Positions 25,806 to 34,252 of a stretch of DNA of 64,000 nt are shown here, piece after piece. The notes under the pieces were generated by a model, which ran no database searches, was not told the DNA's origin, and saw only the letters and a list, made by a program, of their open reading frames with translations. The first letter of the stretch is position 1; each line of letters opens with the position of its first letter. A program made the translations under genes and the position numbers. The DNA lies in assembly GCF_026340305.1 (NCBI RefSeq), contig NZ_JAPEPI010000003.1:62001-126000 (forward strand), in the 5' to 3' direction. Source of the DNA: Streptomyces sp. NBC_01381 (lineage in GTDB: Bacteria; Actinomycetota; Actinomycetes; Streptomycetales; Streptomycetaceae).

Positions 25806-26474
25806 TCAAACGGGGCGTTTGGCCATGACGACGACGCCCGGCCCGGTCCGTTCATCCGCGGGGAGCCGGAGTTCAGCGACTGGGTGCAGTCCGGCCTGCT
25901 CGATCAGGTCCACGAGCTGCTCTGGCCGCCACTTGTACGTGGTCCAGCGAACGGGCACTCCTCCGTAGGCTTCGGTGCGCACCGCGTCCTCGTCGCCGAC
26001 GTGCGTGGCGGCGATGAAGTGCCCGCCCGGCTTCAGGGCGTACGCGAGATGGGCGAGGACCTGAGGAAGGACATCGCGAGGGAGGTTGAACAGTGACCAC
26101 CAGCCGAGTACACCGCCGAGCGACGCTTCACCGAGGTCGAGCTCGGTGGCGGAGGCGACGCTGAAGCGGCAGTTCGGATGCAGACGGCGCGCGTTCTCGA
26201 TCATGCGGGGAGAGAGGTCCACCCCGGATACGTCGAGTCCGCGTTCGGCGAGGTAGCCGGTCACCGTGCCGGGGCCGCAGCCGACGTCGAGGACGGGCCC
26301 GAACTCTCCCACGGTGTCGGCGAAGGCATCGATCGACGCCTTGAGCCATGGATGGCGACGGATGTCACCCATGCCCGTCGTCACCACCATGTGGGCGTAG
26401 TTGTCGGCCACATGGTCATAGGACTCACGGACCACGTCGAGATCGGCCGGGCGGTCAATATGGTGTGCGCACAT
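25806..26474 (-). CDS. Class I SAM-dependent methyltransferase
   Basis: ATG 26474 opens a 222-residue protein with motif I GPVLDVGCGPGTVTGYLAER (about residues 60-79), GVDLSPRMIENARR and the motif region GGVLGWWSLFNLPRDVL. It ends GPGVVVMAKRPV. It is a typical small-molecule methyltransferase. A longer frame upstream of 26474 has no ribosome site and was not used. The substrate is unknown. Confidence 0.88.
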   Translation of the reverse strand: MCAHHIDRPADLDVVRESYDHVADNYAHMVVTTGMGDIRRHPWLKASIDAFADTVGEFGPVLDVGCGPGTVTGYLAERGLDVSGVDLSPRMIENARRLHPNCRFSVASATELDLGEASLGGVLGWWSLFNLPRDVLPQVLAHLAYALKPGGHFIAATHVGDEDAVRTEAYGGVPVRWTTYKWRPEQLVDLIEQAGLHPVAELRLPADERTGPGVVVMAKRPV

Positions 26475-26927
26475 CAGCCAACAATAGGACGGCGGCCTTG
26501 GAGACCGAGTTGTCCAGGCTGAGCGCGCACAGCTCCGCCGCAGGCGCCCCCCTCTGGGCCACTCGGCACGGCCCACACACTCCGCGAACGAGCTACCCCG
26601 GCCCTCAGTTGAGTGCGAAACCAAGTGGAGAACGCGATCGTTCCTGGGGATATTTACGGATTCCCATCAGCGTTCAGCTGCACAGCGATGCGAAACCCCT
26701 CACGGAAGACGGCCCGGGCCCTCTAAGCCACCCCGTCCGCCCCAGCGTCGGAAGAGCGAACCGTCCGGTACTCCATCCTCCGCAGCCTCGACAACAGGCC
26801 CGGCTGCCGAGGGCCGGTACCACACACCAGTGCTGGCCTTCTCGCGTCCGCCAGCACCCGCCGCGAGGACGCTCGATCACGGCATCGCGTTCTCCGTGCT
26901 GGGCAGGCATCACGCATACCCACCTAT
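26475..26927. other. Intergenic region with the second copy of a dispersed repeat
   Basis: It contains copy B of the 58-bp repeat at 26614-26671. No gene is supported in the remainder. Confidence 0.4.
26614..26671 (+). repeat. Dispersed 58-bp repeat, copy B
   Basis: The stretch around ACCAAGTGGAGAACGCG and CCTGGGG aligns without gaps with 8845-8902. Both end CCTCATCAGC or CCCATCAGC. Confidence 0.5.
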
Positions 26928-27116
26928 GTGCCCTATCCCGATGAGATAGCCGCCGCGCAGAGCCCCGCAGGCGGCTGGTCCAGGAAGCAGCTCGCCCAAT
27001 GGGGAGTGCCGTGGCCGCCACCGCAGGGATGGCGCAGGCACCTGGAGGCCAAGTGGAGGGGCGAGGACGTCGGCCCTCTGCTCCGTCAGGAGCCCGGCCA
27101 GGACGCCCTGTTCTGA
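26928..27116 (+). CDS. Small hypothetical protein of a Streptomyces-specific type
   Basis: A 62-residue frame from GTG 26928 reads VPYPDEIAAAQSPAGGWSRK and WGVPWPPPQGWRRHLEAKWR. The WGVPWPPPKGW signature is one I associate with small conserved Streptomyces proteins found near mobile elements. No ribosome site is convincing, so the start may lie a few codons upstream. Confidence 0.55.
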   Translation: MPYPDEIAAAQSPAGGWSRKQLAQWGVPWPPPQGWRRHLEAKWRGEDVGPLLRQEPGQDALF

Positions 27117-27559
27117 CGTTCGCCGTTCCGCGCCTCAGCCCGCTCCTGCTCCAGACATTCCAGCCAGCAGAAGCGGAAACTGCCCTGCCTGGGTGGAGTG
27201 CGCAGTGAGGTAGCGGATCTTGCTGGCTCCTCCCCCATCGCGTCGGCGGTGTCGGCAGGTGAGTGGCCGCCGAGCCGCTTCGCTGCGGCACGCGTGGGGC
27301 GGGGAACAATGGGACATGGTTTATCGTTCATCTACACGTGACTGCGGAGGGACAGTGTCCCCGGGCCTCACCGATAGCCCATGGGGGGCGATCGTTCCGC
27401 TGAAGCCCCATGGAGCCCTTCACCGAAGGCGACCGCCCACCGTTCGTCACCACCCACGGCCCCGGCTGGTCTCCCCCGTCCAGCCGGGGCTTCTTGCTTT
27501 TGTTCGCCCCGCACCCTGGACGCCGTGCCTAATGCTCGGCCGCTGCACCGGTCAGAGCC
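27117..27559. other. Intergenic region with a terminator
   Basis: A strong terminator lies at 27460-27489. A minus-strand frame at 27086-27331 (FRFCWLECLEQERAEARNGE) may be a gene fragment but cannot be assigned. Confidence 0.35.
27460..27489 (+). terminator. Rho-independent terminator
   Basis: CCCCGGCTGG (27460-27469) pairs perfectly with CCAGCCGGGG (27480-27489) and is followed by CTTCTTGCTTTTGTT. The T-rich tail gives a plus-strand direction, although no intact plus-strand gene ends just upstream, which suggests that one has been lost. Confidence 0.75.
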
Positions 27560-27899
27560 GTTTTCGGAGATCTCCCTCACCGTTTCCCGCGGGTATCTGT
27601 TCAGGTGGGCGGCGAGCGCTTCCCTTGCTCGGCGGGCAAGTTCGGCAGCTCCGGGGACTTTGCGCCGCTGATAGATCGCGAGGGTGCGGCGATCGAGGAG
27701 ATCGCCTTGCGCGTGCGGTCGGAGGTCATGCCCTCCATCAGGTCCAAGGCTTGCGTTCCGGCTCCGATGGCCTCGTCGGCGCGGGCCTGCGCGGCGAGGC
27801 TGTCGCCGAGGTCGGCATGAGTCAGGGCGCGGACGCGCTTGTACTTGATGGGGTCCCAGCGGGCGAGGGCGTCGCGGCGCTGCTGCTCGGTGAGCCCTG
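27560..27899 (-). pseudogene. C-terminal half of a TPR-type regulator, inverted and frameshifted
   Basis: The minus strand reads EQQRRDALARWDPIKYKRVR, ALTHADLGDSLAAQARADEA and EGMTSDRTRKAISSI, then after a frameshift near 27697 RRTLAIYQRRKVPGAAELAR. This is the last part of the tetratricopeptide-like region found in many Streptomyces helix-turn-helix regulators. The matching preceding part lies on the other strand at 27900-28073. Confidence 0.7.
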
Positions 27900-28073
27900 C
27901 TCCACATCACCCACACCCGCGCGTACGCAGCCGTCGACGAGAAGGCTCCAGCGGCCCGCGCCCTGCTGGCCGCAGAGGACGCCCTGTTACGCGAGGACGG
28001 CCCGCAGCCCAGCTTCTCCCTTGTCAGCGGCCCGGCCGCCGGCACCGTGGCGAGCCGAGAGCCAAAGACCTGA
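27900..28073 (+). pseudogene. Middle part of the same TPR-type regulator, opposite orientation
   Basis: The plus strand reads LHITHTRAYAAVDEKAPAAR, ALLAAEDALLREDGPQPSFS and LVSGPAAGTVAS before a stop at 28073. In intact relatives this segment comes just before the one now found inverted at 27560-27899. The two pieces lie head to head, which indicates an inversion through the gene. Confidence 0.65.
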
Positions 28074-28259
28074 AGGTCGACCGCGTGTACGGCGATCAGT
28101 CCGATGCACACGACAGAGAAGAAGGCCACGGCGAGGAGATCGACCAACAGAGCCAAGAGACGGCGGTGTCAGTGACGGAGCCGAGCTGAACGATCACCGT
28201 TCCCGTAGTGAGCCAGCGACGCGGCCCCGCTGAGTCCCCAGCGACGTCAGCCAGGTCAT

Positions 28260-28470
28260 CAAGCTGTCCATGGCGTGGATCTCACCGAGGCGGGGCCTCT
28301 GCTCGGGGCCCGGGCGGAGCATCGAGCAGCGGATACAGGCATGTTCGTGGATGCATGCGGTGCCGAATGCACGTGCGCAGGTTCCGATCGGCAGCTTTCG
28401 TCGTTCGAAATGCCCTAGGAAAGCATTCCATTCCTCGGTGGTGGGGGTTCTGTACTTCGCACGGCGATCA
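28260..28470 (-). pseudogene. Integrase C-terminal fragment
   Basis: YRTPTTEEWNAFLGHFERRK, GTACIHEHACIRCSMLRPGP and EQRPRLGEI match the Cys/His-containing tail of large Streptomyces site-specific recombinases. The catalytic domain is absent and no start fits. Confidence 0.65.
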
Positions 28471-28834
28471 CGGACGTGGGGACGCTGCACTGCTCGGCGA
28501 GTGCAGCGAACGAACAACCCCTCAGGCTGGGCGCGACGCGCGGGTTGACTGCCCCCGGCCCACCTGGGCATGGGGCGCCAGCCGAGCCGATCCACACCAG
28601 GGCGCGCGGCCCGAGGTCCTCCCGAGGGCGTAGGCGGTCACATGGGCCCTTCGCCCCGAGAGGGGTGTCCCCGGACCTCCCAGCAGCCACCCCCTCGCCC
28701 CAAGGCTTCGGCGTAGTCGCGTGACGGCCGTTCTTTCGTGATCATGTGAGTCCGAGGAGGGCGAGAGGTCGACTGGCGTCGCGGGCGCTGCGCTGGAAGC
28801 CGGCGGCGAGGTTGCGCCAGGTCGCCATGGCGGT
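28471..28834. other. Intergenic region with a possible transposase tail
   Basis: A minus-strand stretch at about 28744-28830 (MATWRNLAAGFQRSARDASR then PLALLGLT) resembles the very end of a transposase, too short to classify. Nothing else is supported. Confidence 0.3.
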
Positions 28835-29056
28835 TCATTCGCCCGCGGTGTCCTCGGCCTCCCAGCGAAGCAGGTCGCCCGGCTGGCACTTGAGCACCTC
28901 GCAGAGCGCGGCCAGCGTCGCAAAGCGCACCGCCTTGGCGCGGCCATTCTTGAGTACCGCCAGGTTGGCGGGCGTGATCCCTACGCGGTCCGCGAGTTCG
29001 CCCACGGACATCTTCCGCCTGGCCAGCATCACGTCGATGTCGACGGCGATCGGCAT
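28835..29056 (-). CDS. XRE-family (YozG-like) transcriptional regulator
   Basis: This 73-residue protein is a single helix-turn-helix domain (MLARRKMSVGELADRVGITP then ANLAVLKNGRAKAVRF and CEVLKCQPGDLLRW). This is the small XRE type that usually accompanies a DUF2975 membrane protein. Its ATG shares one base with the upstream gene's TGA (TGATG), so translation is coupled. Confidence 0.92.
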   Translation of the reverse strand: MPIAVDIDVMLARRKMSVGELADRVGITPANLAVLKNGRAKAVRFATLAALCEVLKCQPGDLLRWEAEDTAGE

Positions 29057-29547
29057 CAGATCACCTCGTCCAACTCGGCCTGCATCTGCGCCGCTTCGAC
29101 GTCGCGGGCGACGGCCTGGGCGAGCAGCATCCGCAGCACGAGCACGATGAGCGCGACTCCCAGAATGGCCAGGCCAATCCCGCCCATGATGAGGGTGACG
29201 CCCGGGTCGTCCCGCTGCCCGGGCGCATTCAGGGCCGTGACCGCGAACCACACGAGAGCAGCCGCAACGATCGCGCCGATGATGGCGTCCACGTACCGGA
29301 AGGCGGCGTGGGAGAACACGGTTCCGCGTCGCACCATCGTTACCAGTCGCCATACACACACCAGGGCGACCTGGGCCGTCCCGATGCCCAGGATCGTGAT
29401 CACGCGCAGCGGCGTCAGCGGAAGCGACCCGTCCTCCGGGTCACTCCCGCTGACCAACGCCCACACCATCAATGCCTGTACGAACACGGCGCCGGTGAGC
29501 ACCACCACGAGCACGGCGCGCAGCGCGCGCACTGTCAGCTTTCCCAT
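29056..29547 (-). CDS. DUF2975 membrane protein
   Basis: ATG 29547 has an AAGGATG site. The 163-residue product has four membrane helices (for example LRAVLVVVLTGAVFVQALMV, VITILGIGTAQVALVCVW and GGIGLAILGVALIVLVLRML). DUF2975 proteins pair with a small XRE regulator; together they are thought to form a membrane-linked regulatory switch. A perfect AT-rich palindrome lies 30 bp upstream. Confidence 0.9.
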   Translation of the reverse strand: MGKLTVRALRAVLVVVLTGAVFVQALMVWALVSGSDPEDGSLPLTPLRVITILGIGTAQVALVCVWRLVTMVRRGTVFSHAAFRYVDAIIGAIVAAALVWFAVTALNAPGQRDDPGVTLIMGGIGLAILGVALIVLVLRMLLAQAVARDVEAAQMQAELDEVI

Positions 29548-29577
29548 GACCCATCCTTCCATCGAACCACGATGGGA

Positions 29578-29598
29578 ATCTATCGAATATCGATAGAT
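29578..29598. promoter_or_regulatory. Palindromic operator upstream of the DUF2975/XRE operon
   Basis: ATCTATCG-AATAT-CGATAGAT is a perfect 8-bp inverted repeat with a 5-bp spacer in an otherwise GC-rich region. It lies 31 bp before the DUF2975 ATG, where a regulator would block the promoter. Autoregulation by the XRE protein is the simplest inference. Confidence 0.65.
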
Positions 29599-29816
29599 GA
29601 AGCAAGGGTCGGGCCGGAGGGCGGGCGGCGGATTCGCACCATGGCGGGATACCGCCGCCCCTCCCACGGCATGGCGCGATGCGAAGGTTCTCAACCTTGC
29701 CGAAGTCGACCTCGCTCAGCCGCAAATCGGACACTGTGCGACTATGCCGAAGCCTTGCCCCTCATCCCCCCCGCCGCGAATTAGAGGCCGGGGCGCGGAA
29801 GTGCGAAGTGATACCG

Positions 29817-30086
29817 ATGAATAGCCGATATCGAGCAAGAGGCGTCAATGCCGCTTGCGTGCGGGCGAATTGGTCTCAGAAATTCCTCGTATATCGGGCG
29901 GCGAAACGGTGGCGAACGGCATCTTCAGGAATGCATGGCCCGCGCGTCTCACCGGCGTACGGGGCGCGGCCACCGTCGCGATCGCCAGCGCGCTCTGGCC
30001 GCCGAGGCCTGACGGCGGAGCCGGCTCCCACCTCGCGATCAAGCACTTGCGCTCAGCGAATTTGAGGATCCCGCAAGCCCTGACAA
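29817..30086. repeat. 270-bp element, copy 1 (uninterrupted)
   Basis: 29817-29919 aligns without gaps to 47160-47262 (about 84% identical by eye over 103 bp), and 29920-30086 aligns to 47534-47700 (167 bp). The junction is at GAACGG|CATCTT. A minus-strand frame lies within it (29845-30042). Confidence 0.75.
29845..30042 (-). CDS. Possible small protein encoded by the 270-bp element
   Basis: A 65-codon frame ends AFLKMPFATVSPPDIRGISE then TNSPARKRH and TGA. The other copy of the element keeps the frame over the last 24 codons with conservative changes (GISDINSPAHKRN) and a TAA at the same position, which suggests selection on the peptide. The upstream half is not conserved in the same way. 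It has no known family. Confidence 0.35.
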   Translation of the reverse strand: MIARWEPAPPSGLGGQSALAIATVAAPRTPVRRAGHAFLKMPFATVSPPDIRGISETNSPARKRH

Positions 30087-30104
30087 CGGCATCCGTATAC
30101 CGGA

Positions 30105-30162
30105 GACCAGATCAACTGAGATTCCCGCACCCCGGAACCCCAGCACCCCAGTTGATCTGGTC
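30105..30162. repeat. 14-bp perfect inverted repeat with 30-base loop
   Basis: GACCAGATCAACTG (30105-30118) is matched exactly on the other strand at 30149-30162. It lies 146 bp downstream of the S41 gene's stop. The same arm recurs at 36258-36274 with one change. Confidence 0.65.
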
Positions 30163-30307
30163 GTACCTCATCACAGCCGGGTGTGCGGTCCAGATCCCCT
30201 TCGATGGGACAGCAGGTCGCCCCGCAGGGTCTGGCCTGGTCAGGAAGCAGCTGAATGGAGGCGCTCTCGCCGCTGAGTCGGCGGCGGTGTCGATGAGCTG
30301 GACCGGG

Positions 30308-31213
30308 TCAGCCTGCCAGTTGGGCGCGGGCCAGCGCGTGTGCGCGGCCGAGGGCGTCGGCGGCAGCGCAAGGGATGTCCGGCTGCACACCGACACCCTC
30401 CCAGTTCGTGCCGGAGACCGGGTTGACGGCACGGCCCACAGGGATACTGGCCTCCAAATGCGGGTGCACCGTCCAGCCGTCCCGCGGATGCGCGCCGCCG
30501 CGGGTGGGCTCGCCGACGATTACGGCGCGACCGAGCTGCTGCAGGTCGTACGCCAGCTCCTCAGCGGCAGAGAAGGTGCTGTCGCTGGACAGTACGTACA
30601 ACGGCTTGCTGCCACCGAAGCGGGCGCCGGGGACGTGCGGCAGGCTCCAGGACTGCTCGACGCGCTTGCCGCCGTGCCAGTGCATGGTGTTGAGGTGGGT
30701 GCGCTCGTCCAGCAGGTGACTGCAGACGAAGGCGACCGTGTCCGGGTCGCCGCCCTCGTTGGCACGAAGGTCCACGATCAGCGCCTGGGCGCGGGAGGCC
30801 AGGGTGAGCGCGGCGCTCAGCGGTTCGGCGGCCCACTCCAGCGGAAACAGCATCGGTGCCAGTTCCAGTACGGCCACCCCTCCGTCGAGCAGTTGCACCC
30901 GGGGCGCACCGCCCAGAGAGGAGTCGAAGTCCCGGCGCATGGCGTCCAGGTTGGCCGCCCCCTTCTTGGAGGGCACAGGGGTGGCGTGGTGCTTCAGCCT
31001 CAGGTGCCGGTCGCCGTTGACGGACTGCAGGTCCGCGGTGACCAGCCGGGCGAGCTCCTCGGCGTCGTCGACGTCGTAGGCGCCCTCGGTGAGGCGGCGT
31101 TGCAGCAGGCCGGTCAGCTGCTCGGCTATCTCGGGGAAAACGTAGTGCTCGGTCAGCAGCCGGGCCGTCTCGTCGATGACAGGGGCCGGCGCAAGCTTCG
31201 TCTGAGTCGTCAT
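30308..31213 (-). CDS. S41-family (IRBP/C-terminal-processing type) peptidase
   Basis: ATG 31213 gives a 301-residue protein with an N-terminal helical part (VIDETARLLTEHYVFPEIAE) and the S41 core: ALIVDLRANEGGDPDTVAFV, then PLYVLSSDSTFSAAEELAYD with the likely nucleophilic Ser at STFSAAE, and GEPTRGGAHPRDGW. No signal peptide is present, so it acts in the cytoplasm like the IRBP-type members. No partner gene is adjacent. Confidence 0.88.
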   Translation of the reverse strand: MTTQTKLAPAPVIDETARLLTEHYVFPEIAEQLTGLLQRRLTEGAYDVDDAEELARLVTADLQSVNGDRHLRLKHHATPVPSKKGAANLDAMRRDFDSSLGGAPRVQLLDGGVAVLELAPMLFPLEWAAEPLSAALTLASRAQALIVDLRANEGGDPDTVAFVCSHLLDERTHLNTMHWHGGKRVEQSWSLPHVPGARFGGSKPLYVLSSDSTFSAAEELAYDLQQLGRAVIVGEPTRGGAHPRDGWTVHPHLEASIPVGRAVNPVSGTNWEGVGVQPDIPCAAADALGRAHALARAQLAG

Positions 31214-31444
31214 GGCAGGGAGTAGAGCACTGCCCCAGCTTGCGGCGCAGCTCGACGCGGAGAAGGGCAACGTGGCCCAACTGGTCGATGAGGCCGAGGA
31301 GGATGCAGAGGACCAGCCCGTGCACGGTGTATTGGTGGCGCTCTGTCAGCAGACCCTGATGTCGAAGGACAGGCATGCCGCAGCCAGGTTTCTGCGGAAG
31401 TGGGAGGTGGCCTTGCTCGGAGCGGCGTTGGCTCGCCTTGTTCG

Positions 31445-32401
31445 TTACGGCGTGTTCGTGAAGGAGCGGCGGTAGGAGCGGGGCGGCACTCCCCGGCGGC
31501 GTACGAACTGTTCGCGCAGGACGGCCGCGCTTCCGTATCCGACGCGGTGGGCGATCTCCTCGACCGGCAGGTCCGTGGTCTCCAGGAGCTCTTCGGCGCT
31601 GCTCAGACGCAGGCTCCGCAGCCAGGCGTGGGGGGTGGTGCCGGTCGCGGCGGTGAAGCGGCGGGCGAAGGAGCGTTTGCTCATCACGGCACGCCGGGCC
31701 AGTTCCGAGACAGGAAGCGGCTCATGGAGGTTCTCGCGGGCCCACGCGAGTACCTCGGCGAGACGCTCGTCGCGGCAGTCTTCGGGGACGGGGGCGGCCA
31801 GGTACTGGGCCTGCCCGCCGTCGCGGTGGGAGGGCAGCACCACGTCCCGGGCAACGGCGTTGGCCATCGCGGCTCCGTGCTCCCGCCTCAGCAGGTGCAG
31901 GCAGAGATCGAAGCCCGCGGCGGCTCCCGCGCCCGTGATGATGCGTCCTTCGTCGATGTAGAGGGCGTCGGGTTCGACGGTGACGTTGGTGTGGCGGCGG
32001 GCGAGCAGTTCGGCGAACCGCCAGTGGGTGGTGGCCCGCCGGCCGTCGAGCAGTCCGGCGGCGGCGAGCGCGAAAGCGCCGACGCAGTGGGCCGCGACCA
32101 GTGAGCCGCGCTCGTGTGCAGCCGACAGCGCATCGAGCACGGCGGGAGCGGGTGGTGTGCGGAAGCCGGCCCATGGCAGGGCGATCACCAGATCTGCGGA
32201 GGCGAGCCGGTCCAGGCCGTGCGTGATGGTGAGCGGCACCCCGAGGTCGGTGGGGACCGGCCCGGGCCGGTCGGTGCACAGGGCGAAGTCGAAGCCGGGC
32301 AGTGTCGCGCCGTGCGGGCCAAAGACCTCGGTGACGATGCCGACGGCGAGCATGCCGACTCCGGGCGGGGTGTACGCGGCGACGGTCACGAAGGGAGGCA
32401 C
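31445..32401 (-). CDS. GlxA-type AraC-family transcriptional regulator
   Basis: Residues 1-175 form a DJ-1/PfpI-like domain (VIALPWAGFRTPPAPAVLDA, AAHCVGAFALAAAGLLDGRR, GAGAAAGFDLCLHLLRRE) and residues 215-318 an AraC DNA-binding domain with two helix-turn-helix motifs (VSELARRAVMSKRSFARRFT and VEEIAHRVGYGSAAVLREQF). It lies divergent from the metallo-beta-lactamase-fold gene at 32484 across 82 bp and probably regulates it. Confidence 0.92.
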   Translation of the reverse strand: MPPFVTVAAYTPPGVGMLAVGIVTEVFGPHGATLPGFDFALCTDRPGPVPTDLGVPLTITHGLDRLASADLVIALPWAGFRTPPAPAVLDALSAAHERGSLVAAHCVGAFALAAAGLLDGRRATTHWRFAELLARRHTNVTVEPDALYIDEGRIITGAGAAAGFDLCLHLLRREHGAAMANAVARDVVLPSHRDGGQAQYLAAPVPEDCRDERLAEVLAWARENLHEPLPVSELARRAVMSKRSFARRFTAATGTTPHAWLRSLRLSSAEELLETTDLPVEEIAHRVGYGSAAVLREQFVRRRGVPPRSYRRSFTNTP

Positions 32402-32483
32402 ACGTGCAGTGTGGCACTAATCCTGCGATCAGTGGCAGCTGTGCCCCTCGTGAACGACCGGCCTGCCCGGAAGGATTGAGGCC

Positions 32484-33077
32484 ATGACAGACGCACCGCT
32501 CGGCCGCAGCGCCGTGTACACGATCCTGACCACCGGATATGTCGGCTCCACCGGCCCCGGAGTCGCCGCCACCGTCTCCTACATATCCGACGCCGGCCGG
32601 CATGTGATCTTCGACCCGGGCATGGTGGCGAGCCGCGACCACATCCTCGCCCCGCTGGACGAGTTGGGGCTCGGCCCCGACGACATCACCGACGTGGTGC
32701 TCAGCCACCACCACCCGGACAACACCTTGAACGTGGGCCTGTTCGGACGGGCCCGGGTGCACGACCACAAGGTGGAGTACCTCGGCGATCAGTGGAGGAA
32801 CCGGGATGCGGAGGGTTACGAACTCACCCCGTCGCTACGGCTGATCCGCACCCCGGGCCACAGTGCCGAGGACATCACACTGCTGGCGGGCACGGACTCG
32901 GGCGTGGTCGCCTTCGCCGGTGACCTGTGGTGGCACGCGAACGGCCCGGCGGACGACCCAGTGGCCCCCGACCGTGAGGTGTTGCGCGCCTCGCGGCTCC
33001 GGGTGCTGTCCGTCGCGGACCTGATCGTGCCCGGCCACGGCGGCCCGTTCAGGGCCGACGACACCACGCCACGCTAG
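32484..33077 (+). CDS. Metallo-beta-lactamase-fold hydrolase
   Basis: The 197-residue protein has VVLSHHHPDNTLNVGLF near residue 72, RTPGHSAEDITLL near 113, FAGDLWW near 140 and IVPGHGGPF near 178, which line up with the metal ligands of the fold. The usual HxHxDH reads HHHPDN, so the last position is Asn rather than His, as in MBLAC1-type proteins. The length fits that small subgroup. It is probably controlled by the divergent GlxA-type regulator. Confidence 0.85.
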   Translation: MTDAPLGRSAVYTILTTGYVGSTGPGVAATVSYISDAGRHVIFDPGMVASRDHILAPLDELGLGPDDITDVVLSHHHPDNTLNVGLFGRARVHDHKVEYLGDQWRNRDAEGYELTPSLRLIRTPGHSAEDITLLAGTDSGVVAFAGDLWWHANGPADDPVAPDREVLRASRLRVLSVADLIVPGHGGPFRADDTTPR

Positions 33078-33353
33078 CCGCGTTGTCCGGTGTGGGCTGC
33101 CGAATTCCGTCCGGTCAAGCTTCGGCGACACGAACTGCCCCGTCGTCAGACTTCGCCGGCAGTCGGTCAAGGTTGACGGGTTCGGCGACGTGTGACCGAG
33201 CACACGGAGCGCGGCGCATTCACCGTGCCGCGGTCCGGCAGCGGCTGCGTGGCCCTCGCCCCGACCAGTCGATCTGAGCCGCTTGTTGGAGATCAGCAGC
33301 TCCTCCGAGGAGTCCCGCCACGTCCGCCGCAGCGGACGTCGAGCGGTGTCGGT

Positions 33354-34238
33354 TCAGCTCGGCGGCGCATCGTCGATCAGTGCCTGCTCCGCCGTTCTCA
33401 GCTTGAGCTCGGCGGCCTGGGCCGAGTCCTGGATGGATGCCGGGCGACTTGCTCCCGGCACCGGGATCATTGCCGGGGAGCGGGTGAGCAGCCACGCCAG
33501 GGCGATCTGCTGCGGGCTGACGCCACGTTCGGCTGCGATGCGGTGGAAGGCGGTGCCCGCGGAGGTCGGGCCCGACGGGCCGTCGAGGGAGCTACGGGCG
33601 ATGCCGCCCAGTGGGCTCCAGGGCAGAAAGGCCAGGCCCAGCTCCGTACTCAGCCGCAGTTCGGGCTCGCTGCCGCGCACGGCGACGGAGTACTGGTTCT
33701 GGACGGAGACGAGCCCATCGCCGAGGATCACGTGCGCCTCGCGGATCTGGGCGCTGTTCACATTGGAGATCCCGGCGGCGCGGATCGTGCCGGCGTCGAT
33801 CAGTTCGCGCAGTGCGCCGACGGAGTCGGCCCATGGCACGGCCGGGTCCGGCTTGTGCAGTTGGTAGAGGCCGATGGCCTCGACGCCCAGTCGCTTCCGG
33901 GATGCCTCGGCGGCGCGCTTGAGATGTCCGGGAGTGCCGGTGACCGTCCAGGTGCCGTCGCCGGGGCGGCCGCGGCCGCCTTTGGTGGCGACGAGGACGC
34001 CGGAGGTGTCGCTGCCGTAGCGGGCGAGGGCGCGGGCGATGAGGAGTTCGTTGTGGCCCTGCTCGTTGGCGTGCCAGTGGTAGCTGTCGGCGGTGTCGAT
34101 GAGCGTGACGCCCGCGTCGAGGGCGGCATGGATGGTGGCGACGGCCCGTTCCTCGTCCGGTCGTCCCTCGATGGACAGCGGCATGGCGCCCAGGCCGACG
34201 GCGCTGACGGTGGTGTTCCCGATGGTGCGGTATCGCAT
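33354..34238 (-). CDS. Aldo/keto reductase
   Basis: The 294-residue protein has the family order: AMPLSIEGRPDEERAVATIH, TLIDTADSYHWHANEQGHNE (catalytic Asp and Tyr), VLVATKGG (Lys), YQLHKPDPAVPWADSVGALR (His) and an NADP-binding end (IPVPGASRPASIQDS). It starts 14 bp after the stop of the epimerase gene, so the two form an operon. Confidence 0.93.
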   Translation of the reverse strand: MRYRTIGNTTVSAVGLGAMPLSIEGRPDEERAVATIHAALDAGVTLIDTADSYHWHANEQGHNELLIARALARYGSDTSGVLVATKGGRGRPGDGTWTVTGTPGHLKRAAEASRKRLGVEAIGLYQLHKPDPAVPWADSVGALRELIDAGTIRAAGISNVNSAQIREAHVILGDGLVSVQNQYSVAVRGSEPELRLSTELGLAFLPWSPLGGIARSSLDGPSGPTSAGTAFHRIAAERGVSPQQIALAWLLTRSPAMIPVPGASRPASIQDSAQAAELKLRTAEQALIDDAPPS

Positions 34239-34252
34239 GGTGGGTCAGTTCC

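Noticed and set aside
25621..25809. Minus-strand frame ending QQVCPTPEQGVENFKV.
   Set aside because: It has some coding character but no ribosome site, domain or conserved neighbour to support it as a gene.
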